From Bryobacteraceae bacterium (lineage in GTDB: Bacteria > Acidobacteriota > Terriglobia > Bryobacterales > Bryobacteraceae): a stretch of 34,409 nt of DNA. This document shows, one piece after another, positions 16,944-24,495 of this stretch; the first letter of the stretch is position 1, and every line of letters starts with the position of its first letter. The position numbers were made by a program, and so were the translations under genes. Location: contig JAICXK010000022.1 in assembly GCA_025980435.1 (NCBI GenBank), positions 1 to 34,409 on the forward strand, read 5' to 3'. The notes below the pieces were generated by a model. It searched no databases. It saw only the letters and a program-made list of their open reading frames with translations, and was not told the origin of the DNA.

Positions 16944-17807
16944 ATGTCCGGAATTTCGAGAAGAGCCTTTTTCAAGGATGCGGCGGCAGATACCGCGATT
17001 GCGAGCCTGGTATCCGCGAGCGCGCTAACGCTTCGCGCCAATCCGCTTGGGATGCCGATCGGGTGTCAGACGTATCCGGTCAGAAAGATGATCGCGCAGG
17101 ACTTTCCCGGCACGCTCAAGCAGCTTTCCGATGCGGGGTTTCAGAGGGTCGAGTTGTGCTCCCCGTGGGGCTATGCGGATTCGGGGTTTGGCGGCCTCGC
17201 CAAATACAAAGGCGCCGAACTGCGAAAGATTTTGGGCGACGCGGGTCTCGAGTGCCATAGTTCTCACTTCGATATCAAAGAGCTGCGGTCCAACATGGCG
17301 GACCGAATCGCCTGGGCGAAGGATGTTGGATTAACACAAATGATGGTGCCAAGCCTGGACGGCCCGCGGAACCCAACCATGGACGATGTAAAGCGGGCGG
17401 CCGACGAATACAACAAGATAGCCGAACAGGCGGCTCAGGCGGGCATCCAGCAGGGCTTGCACAACGAAGGCTTTGAGCTATCGACTGTCGACGGCAAACG
17501 GACGTACGATGTGCTGTTCCAACTGCTCGACCCGAAGCTGGTCAAGTTTCAGTTCCAGGTTTCGACCATCAGCCGCGGCTATGATGCCGCCCAATACTTC
17601 AATAAGTACCCGGGCCGGTTCATTTCGATGCACGCGCAGGGCTGGTCGGCAAAGACCCGAAAGATTGTGCCGATTGGACAAGGCACGCTGGATTGGAAAG
17701 AGATCTTCACCGCAGCAAAGACCGGCGGAATCAAGAATTACTTCGTGGAAATGGAACTGGAAATGATGAGGGAGAGCGTCCCGTATTTGAAGAAGCTGGA
17801 GGTGTAG
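16944..17807 (+). CDS. Tat-exported sugar phosphate isomerase/epimerase-like TIM-barrel protein
   Basis: A 287-residue xylose-isomerase-like TIM-barrel protein. The N-terminus contains SRRAFFK, an almost ideal twin-arginine motif, followed by a hydrophobic stretch ending LTLRANP. The mature part opens with PIGCQTYPVRKM (strand 1) and includes QRVELCSPWGY, CHSSHFDIKEL, GLHNEGFEL and YFVEMELEMM. The His and Glu residues fit the family metal site. It is divergent from a distant homologue across 50 bp. Exported members in soil bacteria are often linked to periplasmic modification of sugars, but the substrate here is unknown. A RAYT-type element sits immediately downstream. Confidence 0.87.
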   Translation: MSGISRRAFFKDAAADTAIASLVSASALTLRANPLGMPIGCQTYPVRKMIAQDFPGTLKQLSDAGFQRVELCSPWGYADSGFGGLAKYKGAELRKILGDAGLECHSSHFDIKELRSNMADRIAWAKDVGLTQMMVPSLDGPRNPTMDDVKRAADEYNKIAEQAAQAGIQQGLHNEGFELSTVDGKRTYDVLFQLLDPKLVKFQFQVSTISRGYDAAQYFNKYPGRFISMHAQGWSAKTRKIVPIGQGTLDWKEIFTAAKTGGIKNYFVEMELEMMRESVPYLKKLEV

Positions 17808-17822
17808 GCGGGGCTAAACGCA

Positions 17823-17869
17823 GGTGGAGCGGCCTTTCGAGGTTGCCATGCCGGGTTTCGAGCCTGCAT
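17823..17869 (+). repeat. Left REP-like hairpin doublet of the RAYT element
   Basis: The first hairpin is GCGGCCT-TTCG-AGGTTGC (17829-17846), seven pairs including two G-T. The second is built from CATGC (17847-17851) and GCATG (17866-17870) with an inner TTCG loop. The first is preceded by GGTGGA, in the position of the single-stranded head that REP hairpins carry. It shares block order and spacing with the copies at 15868-15913 and 18443-18489. Confidence 0.7.
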
Positions 17870-17911
17870 GCCGAGGTGAGACTTTTATCTACTGGCCAGG
17901 ACGGCTTTCCT

Positions 17912-18504
17912 ATGGGATTCTATCGCCGCCGCTTGCCGCATTGGCAACCCCAGGGTCGTTCCCTATTCCTCACGTGGCACTTGTACGGCAGTTTGCCCCG
18001 AAACCGATTCCCACCGCCGGGGTCGTCTTCCGCCGGGAAGAGCTTCGTCTGGATGGACCGCTATCTTGATCGAGCCTGTTCCGGACCTACTTGGTTGCTC
18101 CAAGAAAAAGTCGCCCAGTTAGTACTGGACTCGCTCCAGTATGCGGAACGCGTCCTGCATTTCTATGACTTGCACGCTGGGTGATGATGAGCAACCACGT
18201 TCACCTCCTGGTGTCGCCAAAAGTGGAGCCTGCCCGCTTTCTGCAATCCGTGAAGGGCTATACAGCCCGAGAAGCGAACCGTCTCCTGCAGCGCACCGGG
18301 CAACCCTTCTGGCAGAGCGAATCGTACGATCACTGGATCCGGGATGGACACGAATTCGAGCGAGCCCAGAATTACATCGAATGCAATCCTGTTCGTGCTG
18401 GCCTTGTCATGCAGCGCGAGCAGTACCGATGGTCTAGCGCTTACGCCGGCTGCGATGCCGGCGTTGCCGGCTCGAAAGCCCGCTCCACCGATCTGCTCGT
18501 CTAG
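17912..18504 (+). pseudogene. REP-associated tyrosine transposase (Y1/HUH), frameshifted
   Basis: The first part, MGFYRRRLPHWQPQGRSLF to HFYDLHAG, stops at a TGA at 18182-18184. The second part continues in the -1 frame as MMSNHVHLLVSP. Reading T18178 twice (GCT then TGG) restores YDLHAWVMMSNHVHLL, the standard family sequence, so one T appears lost. HUH is NHVH; the catalytic Tyr is in QSESYDHWIR, and NYIECNPVRAGL is the family C-terminal block. Y1 proteins of this kind act as single-strand DNA endonucleases that mobilise REP sequences. Restored, the protein is about 197 residues, near the family norm. The break lies between the N-terminal strands and the HUH motif, so neither fragment should work. 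An assembly error or a slippage site is possible. Confidence 0.88.
18443..18489 (-). repeat. Right REP-like hairpin doublet of the RAYT element
   Basis: On the minus strand GCGGGCT-TTCG-AGCCGGC pairs at 6 of 7 positions, and ACGCCG pairs with CGGCGT in the second hairpin. At that second stem the other copies have ATGCCG with CGGCAT, a T-A to C-G compensating change. The doublet overlaps the last 16 or so codons of the transposase frame. Confidence 0.65.
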
Positions 18505-18525
18505 ATATAGAAACTGTGGAAATCC

Positions 18526-19800
18526 CTACGCCAGTTCGATGCCTCTGGTTTCCGGCACCCACCCGGCGCTGACAGCCGCCAAGGCGAAAGCAACCGCGCA
18601 CGTTGAGAAAGCCCATGACAGCCCATGCGTCTCGCCGATCGCGCCGATCAGGAACGGAGCGAATGCGCTGAGGCCGCGGGCCGCGTTGTAGGAGACGCCG
18701 AGCGCGGTGGCGCGAATCGCAGTCGGGAATAATTCGGTGCCGAGAATGCCCGAGCCGGTGAAGAAGCCGGTTCCAAAGAAAGCGGTGATGGATGCGGCCA
18801 GTAAGATCAGTCCAGGCTGCCGAGTCACAGCAAAGAACGGCACGGAGGCGGCGGCGAGCACCAGATAAATAATGATGGTGCGTTTGCGCCCGAACTTGTC
18901 GGCGAGGACTCCGAAGAGCAAGTAGCCCGGCAGCATTCCGCAGAGGTTCAGTACGACCAGGAAACCGGTGAAGCCAAGCATACCGAAACCGCGGCCGCCC
19001 TTTGCCACCGGCAGAGCGAGATAAGCCGGTATCCAGGTGAAGAGTCCCCACCACGCAAACATTCCGAACGTATTCATGCTGAGGAGCGCGGACAGGCTCG
19101 GAAGCGCGTCGCGCCAAAGGCCAACGTTGCCGGCGCCGGATCGCTTCTTCATCTGCCGCTGCCAAAGCGCAGGTTCGGGAACCCCGCGCTGGATCCAAAG
19201 CGTTACGAATGCGGGCAAGACACCGACGAAAAAGACCCAGCGCCAGTTCGCACGGGACAGCACCAGGCCGGCAACCACGGCGGCAAGGGCGTAGCCTATT
19301 GCCCAACTGCTCTGCACGATTCCCAGTGCGCGGCCTCGCCATGCGCCCGGCCAGGTCTCTGCTACGAGCGTTGCGCCGGAATTCCATTCGCCGCCCATTC
19401 CAAGCCCCAGGAGGAAGCGGAACACAGCAAGCATCGTAACGGAAGTCGAAAAACCACAGGCGAAGGTAAAGATGGAATAGAGCAGGATGCTCTGGCTGAG
19501 CATGCGACGGCGTCCGAAGCGATCGGCGAGCAGACCGAATGCAAGGCTACCAATGGCGGAGGCAACCAGGGTGAGCGTGTTCAGCAGGCCGGCTGTAGAC
19601 TTCGTCATACCGAACTCGCGCATTAACGTGGCGAGCACGATGGAATAGAGCATTACGTCGAAGGCATCCAGCATCCAGCCGAGCCCTGCCGCAACCAGCG
19701 TGCGGCGCTGCGCTTCGGTCGTGTTGCTCCAGCGAAAAGGCGGCGGTGCGGTTTGGCCGGGAGCGAGTTTCGCGCTCGGCAATGAGCTCGCGTCCGGCAT
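18526..19800 (-). CDS. MFS transporter, metabolite:H+ symporter (AAHS/SP-like)
   Basis: A 424-residue inner-membrane transporter with 12 predicted helices, likely driving uptake of a small organic acid or similar compound with protons. Helix 1 has GWMLDAFDVMLYS (the conserved Asp of this branch). Loop 2-3 carries LADRFGRRR, and loop 8-9 the matching LADKFGRKR. FLLGLGMGGEWNSG in helix 4 and ELFPTAIRATALG in helix 10-11 are typical of aromatic-acid or sialate-type symporters. The frame opens further upstream, but MPDASSLP at 19800 is the best start; ATG at 19818 is an alternative. Neither has a Shine-Dalgarno. It is divergent from the hydantoinase-like gene, whose ATG is 31 bp away, so a shared substrate and overlapping promoters are plausible. 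Confidence 0.88.
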   Translation of the reverse strand: MPDASSLPSAKLAPGQTAPPPFRWSNTTEAQRRTLVAAGLGWMLDAFDVMLYSIVLATLMREFGMTKSTAGLLNTLTLVASAIGSLAFGLLADRFGRRRMLSQSILLYSIFTFACGFSTSVTMLAVFRFLLGLGMGGEWNSGATLVAETWPGAWRGRALGIVQSSWAIGYALAAVVAGLVLSRANWRWVFFVGVLPAFVTLWIQRGVPEPALWQRQMKKRSGAGNVGLWRDALPSLSALLSMNTFGMFAWWGLFTWIPAYLALPVAKGGRGFGMLGFTGFLVVLNLCGMLPGYLLFGVLADKFGRKRTIIIYLVLAAASVPFFAVTRQPGLILLAASITAFFGTGFFTGSGILGTELFPTAIRATALGVSYNAARGLSAFAPFLIGAIGETHGLSWAFSTCAVAFALAAVSAGWVPETRGIELA

Positions 19801-19830
19801 TGAGATTAGGATAAGCATGAACCGGGCATA

Positions 19831-21753
19831 ATGCGGATCGCAATCGATACAGGTGGAACGTTCACGGATTGTGTTTACGTATCGGACGGCCAAGTGCGGG
19901 TGCTGAAGACGCCATCCACACCGGACGATCCGGGCCACGCGGTTTGGGAAGCGATCGAGCAGATCGCCGGCGGCGCAGCGGCCGAAATCCGGCACGGCAC
20001 CACGGTCGGGACGAACGCGTTGCTGGAGCGGAAGGGCGCGCGGGTCGCTTTCGTAACGACCCAGGGATTCGAAGATACGATCGCGATTGGCCGTCAGAAC
20101 CGCCCGAAGCTCTACGACCTATTCTTTACGAAAGAGCCGCCGCTAGCGCCCCAGGAACTACGCTTCGGGGCTGCAGAACGCGTAGCTTGCGACGGAACTG
20201 TACTCCGGGCAGTTGAGGCGGACGAACTCGCCCGTTTGAAGGCGGCAGTACAGGCCGTGCGGCCGGAAGCAATCGCAGTCTCTCTGCTGTTCGCATTTGC
20301 GAACCCGGCGAACGAGCAAGCAGTCGGCGAAGCGATGCGCGAGATCGGCGTCCCGGTATCCGTTTCGCATGAGATTCTGCCGGAGTTTCGCGAATATGAG
20401 CGCGGTTCGACGATCCTGATCAATGCGTATCTTGCGCCGAAGATGCAGCAGTACCTGGAGCGTCTGGATCGGGCTCTGCAAACCGGCGGTTCGCGCCTGC
20501 TGGTAATGCAATCGTCCGGCGGAATTGTTCCGGCAACGGTTGCAGCGCGAGAACCCGTACGCACCATCCTTTCGGGGCCGGCCGGCGGGGTGGCGGGAGC
20601 AATCGCAGTGGCGCAAGTGGCGGGATTTCACAACATTCTCACCTTCGATATGGGAGGAACGTCGACGGATGTAGCGCTGGTTAAGGCCGGAGTTGGGGTG
20701 AAGACGACAACCGAAGCACAAGCGTTCGGGATGCCGGTGGCGGTGCCCATGCTCGACATCCATACGGTAGGAGCGGGTGGAGGATCGCTGGCAAGCTTCG
20801 ACGCAGGCGGGGCACTGCGAGTGGGACCGCAATCGGCAGGCGCCGACCCGGGACCGATTTGCTACGGACGGGGAGAGCAGCCGACTGTCACGGATGCGAA
20901 TCTACTGCTGGGGCGCTTGAGCCCGGACGGGCTGCTGGGCGGAGCGATGAGACTCGACGCAAGGCGGGCCAGAGATCGATTCGAACAAGCGAAGGGTAAG
21001 CTGGCGAGTGTCGAGACGTTTGCGGAAGGAACCATCCGGGTGGCCGATTCGCACATGGAACGAGCGCTGCGGAAGATCTCAACCGAGCAGGGGCACGATC
21101 CGCGCGACTTTACGCTGGTCAGCTTCGGCGGTGCAGGACCGCTGCACGCATGCGCGCTTGCAAGGGCCCTGCGGATTCCAAAGGTGGTAGTGCCCAATTC
21201 CCCGGGAGCGCTTTCCGCGTACGGAATTCTGGTTTCCGATGTCGTTCGCGATTACTCCAGAACAGTGATGCTTCGGCCAGATGATAGATCACTTCCCGAG
21301 CATCTGGCAGGCCTGGAAAAGACCGGCCGGCGGGATATGGAAGAAGCAGCGGTGAATGCCGCGGCGATTCGCTCACTCGATCTGCGTTACGCCGGACAAG
21401 GTTACGAGCTGAATGTGGATTGGTCGGATGACTTCGTCAACCGGTTTCATGAGTTGCATGAGCAACGCTACGGATACTCGGATGTTAACCGGCCGGTACA
21501 GGTTGTGAATGTGCGGGTTCGAATGATCGCGGCGGCGGAGAAACCGAGCCCGAGACGGCAGGAGCTAAGGTCTGGCAACGGGAAACAGGCGTGCATCGGC
21601 GAAAATTTCTACGAGAGGACCCGCTTACACGCGGGCGACCGCTTCGGCGGACCCGCTGTGATTGTGGAATACAGCGCTACGACGTTTGTTCCAGCGAGCG
21701 ACACGGTCTGCGTGGACGGGTTTGGAAACCTGGTGATCGATGTGGGTGCGTAA
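19831..21753 (+). CDS. Hydantoinase A / N-methylhydantoinase (ATP-hydrolysing) alpha-type protein, no B partner nearby
   Basis: A 640-residue member of the HyuA / oxoprolinase / acetone-carboxylase ATP-binding family, which phosphorylates amide or ketone substrates to drive ring opening or carboxylation. Marks are IDTGGTFTD (5-13), GTTVGTNALLERKG (about 57-70), SGPAGGVAGAIAVA, FDMGGTSTDVALV and HTVGAGGGSLA, an actin-like ATPase fold. Length is slightly short of the usual 680-720. The partner HyuB is normally adjacent, but the next gene here is a convergent deacetylase 3 bp away, so B must lie elsewhere or be dispensable. ATG 19831 has no Shine-Dalgarno; the mRNA may be nearly leaderless. It is divergent from an MFS transporter that may import its substrate. 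Confidence 0.9.
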   Translation: MRIAIDTGGTFTDCVYVSDGQVRVLKTPSTPDDPGHAVWEAIEQIAGGAAAEIRHGTTVGTNALLERKGARVAFVTTQGFEDTIAIGRQNRPKLYDLFFTKEPPLAPQELRFGAAERVACDGTVLRAVEADELARLKAAVQAVRPEAIAVSLLFAFANPANEQAVGEAMREIGVPVSVSHEILPEFREYERGSTILINAYLAPKMQQYLERLDRALQTGGSRLLVMQSSGGIVPATVAAREPVRTILSGPAGGVAGAIAVAQVAGFHNILTFDMGGTSTDVALVKAGVGVKTTTEAQAFGMPVAVPMLDIHTVGAGGGSLASFDAGGALRVGPQSAGADPGPICYGRGEQPTVTDANLLLGRLSPDGLLGGAMRLDARRARDRFEQAKGKLASVETFAEGTIRVADSHMERALRKISTEQGHDPRDFTLVSFGGAGPLHACALARALRIPKVVVPNSPGALSAYGILVSDVVRDYSRTVMLRPDDRSLPEHLAGLEKTGRRDMEEAAVNAAAIRSLDLRYAGQGYELNVDWSDDFVNRFHELHEQRYGYSDVNRPVQVVNVRVRMIAAAEKPSPRRQELRSGNGKQACIGENFYERTRLHAGDRFGGPAVIVEYSATTFVPASDTVCVDGFGNLVIDVGA

Positions 21754-21756
21754 GCG

Positions 21757-24489
21757 TTAGCGGTTCGGATTCTTCGCCAGGCTCAGCATGTTTGCCATCA
21801 ACCGGTACGCGCCGGGAACGCCTTCCGGCAGCTCCCGGTAAAAGGCATATGCATTGTAGATGTAGATTCCCTTGCCGTATTTGGCATAGAGCAATCCGCC
21901 CTTCTGTGGCGCCTGCGAAGGGTCGTGCGTTTCGAGCAGCGCCTCATAGTGCGGATCCCAGGTAGTCATGAATTTTGAGCCGCGCTCTTCGATCCAGTTG
22001 CGGAAATCGGCCTCGGTAATCTTGTTCGGCCAGGTAAATACCGGGTTGTTCGGCTCGAGAATGTCTACCTGGCTGTTTTCGTCCGTCACTTCCTCTGGAT
22101 TTTCACCCATGTGATACGGATATGGGCCGTAGTTCTTATCGAACTCGGGCGTGTTGTATTGGACAACTACAACACCGCCATTCTTCACATAATCGAGCAG
22201 CCGCTGGTTGTAGGTGATGAGATCCGGCCGGGCCGCATACGTGCGTACGCCCAATAGGATCACATCGAATTTACTCAGGTCTGCGCCGGCGAGGTCAGCA
22301 GTGGCCAGAAAGCTTACATTGACTCCCAGATTCTGCAGGGACGCGGGCACGTCATCGCCGCTTCCGGTTATGTAACCCACTTTCAGGCCGGGTGCGACCG
22401 TGACATTTACGCCACTTGTCTTGTAAGTAGACGGGTCGTACAGGAAATAGGGACGCAAGCCCGGATATCCGGTGACGTGATAGCCTTCCCGGTACTCTTT
22501 GTTGTCATACTTTGCCACCGCGGTAATCTCGTATGGCTTTTCACCGAGGCCGGCCGGGATGATCGTGAAACCGACGGCCTGATCCTCGCCGTCCTTGGAA
22601 GTGTTGAACGGCTGCGAAGGCGGCTCGCTATGCCAGCCCTCGGGTAACTGCAGCTCAACCGAACCTTTCGCCGGACCCTTCACATTGCTATGAATCGTGA
22701 CAGACAACGGAAACGATTTCGAATCGAGAGGAACAATGCCGGCGCGAGCAGCAAGTTGGACGGAGATGGCCGGCGCTACGGCAAGGGGCTCATAGACTAC
22801 GCCGAGCCCGTTTTGCCGCTGAGCGGTTTGCACCACCTGACCGAGTTTCACGGTTACGCCGTGGTATTCGAATTCGGCCCAGGCAGCAAGAGGATAGGGC
22901 GCCGTGGGGCAGCTCAAGTATTTCGGATCGAGAATGTCGTAGTAGGGCTGCTCGATGCTGGGGCGGTGGAAGTAAGGCCTGGTGTATGGGATCGAATCGG
23001 AAGCCGTGACTTTGAATTCGGCGTCGACAGTTGCTCCGGAAGCGATCATCCCGGCAGCGGCCTTTTGGGTTTGAACAGTCCACGAGTTCGCGCCGCCAGG
23101 AAGCCCATCGAGGTAGACGCGTGAAATATCGACTTGCTCCGGTGTTTGATTTGCTACGCTGACGCGCACACCGAACGATTGGCCGGGAATCGCCAGGCGA
23201 AACGTATCCGGATCTCCCATGAACATGGCGAATAGGGGGTTCACCGGGTGATCGGGCGCTACGACGGCGCGCATGGCGACGCCGAGCGATTCCACTATTG
23301 CGTCGTTAAACTGAACCCGCTTCGTCTCCAATTCGTGAAGGACGTTGTATTTCTCTTCTTCAGAAAGGGGGCTGGCCTTAACGCGGCCGATGAGATCCTG
23401 AGTTTCCTTTAGTCCCGCAGCGAGAAAGGGCGCACACTTTTCAGGATGAGCGGCGGAAAACGCGGATGTGGCTTGTTCCACTGAGCCATTGATCTTCTGA
23501 AGGGCATCCGTGAGAAAACCACGATTACTTTCCGCGACAAGGCTCGCGATTCCAGCAAGGGAAGTGTCGATGCCGTCAAAAAAGCTGGACTCCTGATCCT
23601 GCGACGGAACATTCGAGCCGAAGCGATGATAGTCAGAACTCATTTTCCCTGCGTGCGGGATGGATCCGCCGCCGTTTTGAGATTTCTGGTAGCCGAGCCC
23701 TTCGCGCGATGTTTGCAGGTAGGACAGCCCCAGCAAAGAATCGTATTCGCCAACGGGGATGCCGATCGTTTTTGTAATCTTCGCTGCTTGCGGCCCGAAG
23801 AACGGCACGTGCGCGTAATACTTCAGCGGCTTCCAGGGCAGCAATCCTTCGCGGATCTGTTCGGGAAATTGCTTTGGATCGCCGGCTGCTTCGAAGACCT
23901 CCTTTGCCATCAATCCCGCCACCTGGTGATTACCGTGACCGTCGCTGGGACCTCCTACGAAAACGGAGGTGACAACGAGCGGGCGAGTCATACGAACAAC
24001 CCGGACGACATCTCCCAATACTCGCTCTTTACCCCACTTTTCGAGCGCCTCCTGCATGGTCTTCGAGAATCCGTAATCGCAGACGCGCGTCCAATACTGA
24101 TCGACACCGTAATACCGGCCGGCCGCGAGCAGTTCTTCGGTTCGCACCAGACCCAGAGCATCCCAGAAATCGGAGGACATGACATTGGCCCCACCCTCGC
24201 CCCTGTTCAGGGTCAACAAGGCGACTCGCGCGCCCAGGCCGCGTGATTCGTAGGCGAGCATTCCGCCGTCCTCGTCATCGGGATGAGCGGTAATCATGAT
24301 GAGACTGGCGCGGGTGTGGAGTTTCTTGAGGCTCTGCCAGACCGCCGCCGCGCCGCGGTTCGGAGAAATGTCCGTCGTAACCAGTGAAGGTTTGATGGTT
24401 GTATCAAACGGCGTCTCAGCAGGAAGGCAGGCGAGCAGAAACAGGCCCGGCAACAGCAGCCGGGCGGTGAAATTCAGACAGGATTTCAT
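21757..24489 (-). CDS. Large exported PIG-L (LmbE-like) deacetylase with C-terminal GATase-like domain
   Basis: A 910-residue exported protein. An N-terminal signal with LLAC at 18-21 suggests a lipoprotein, though Sec cleavage at LPAE is also possible. The PIG-L zinc deacetylase domain covers about 60-260, with AHPDDE (68-73) and GHGNHQ (184-189) supplying the metal ligands. Such enzymes remove N-acetyl groups from sugars such as GlcNAc conjugates. A beta-rich middle part follows (about 420-660, NEW3-like). The C-terminal domain from about 690 (KVGYITGSGDDVP, SKFDVILLGVRTYAARPDL, YVKNGGVVVVQYNT) has a class I GATase-like fold. The start lies 6 bp after the stop of the upstream TonB receptor without its own Shine-Dalgarno, so translation is probably coupled. 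Activity and substrate are inferred. Confidence 0.88.
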   Translation of the reverse strand: MKSCLNFTARLLLPGLFLLACLPAETPFDTTIKPSLVTTDISPNRGAAAVWQSLKKLHTRASLIMITAHPDDEDGGMLAYESRGLGARVALLTLNRGEGGANVMSSDFWDALGLVRTEELLAAGRYYGVDQYWTRVCDYGFSKTMQEALEKWGKERVLGDVVRVVRMTRPLVVTSVFVGGPSDGHGNHQVAGLMAKEVFEAAGDPKQFPEQIREGLLPWKPLKYYAHVPFFGPQAAKITKTIGIPVGEYDSLLGLSYLQTSREGLGYQKSQNGGGSIPHAGKMSSDYHRFGSNVPSQDQESSFFDGIDTSLAGIASLVAESNRGFLTDALQKINGSVEQATSAFSAAHPEKCAPFLAAGLKETQDLIGRVKASPLSEEEKYNVLHELETKRVQFNDAIVESLGVAMRAVVAPDHPVNPLFAMFMGDPDTFRLAIPGQSFGVRVSVANQTPEQVDISRVYLDGLPGGANSWTVQTQKAAAGMIASGATVDAEFKVTASDSIPYTRPYFHRPSIEQPYYDILDPKYLSCPTAPYPLAAWAEFEYHGVTVKLGQVVQTAQRQNGLGVVYEPLAVAPAISVQLAARAGIVPLDSKSFPLSVTIHSNVKGPAKGSVELQLPEGWHSEPPSQPFNTSKDGEDQAVGFTIIPAGLGEKPYEITAVAKYDNKEYREGYHVTGYPGLRPYFLYDPSTYKTSGVNVTVAPGLKVGYITGSGDDVPASLQNLGVNVSFLATADLAGADLSKFDVILLGVRTYAARPDLITYNQRLLDYVKNGGVVVVQYNTPEFDKNYGPYPYHMGENPEEVTDENSQVDILEPNNPVFTWPNKITEADFRNWIEERGSKFMTTWDPHYEALLETHDPSQAPQKGGLLYAKYGKGIYIYNAYAFYRELPEGVPGAYRLMANMLSLAKNPNR

Positions 24490-24495
24490 TGTGGT

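Larger units (their letters stand above)
17823..18490 (+). mobile_element. RAYT/IS200-like element flanked by inverted REP doublets (REPtron-like)
   Basis: About 668 bp holding a Y1-type transposase gene between two inverted copies of a hairpin doublet. The outermost 19 bases (17823-17841, and 18489-18471 on the other strand) match at 18 positions. Both first hairpins use a TTCG loop. The right copy lies inside the last codons of the transposase frame. No target-site duplication is apparent, as expected for IS200/REP-type transposition. The transposase frame is broken, so the copy is probably inactive. Confidence 0.75.

Noticed and set aside
18434-19387. A 317-residue minus-strand frame overlapping the MFS gene
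   Set aside because: It is an Arg-rich shadow of the transporter in another frame, with no membrane segments of its own.
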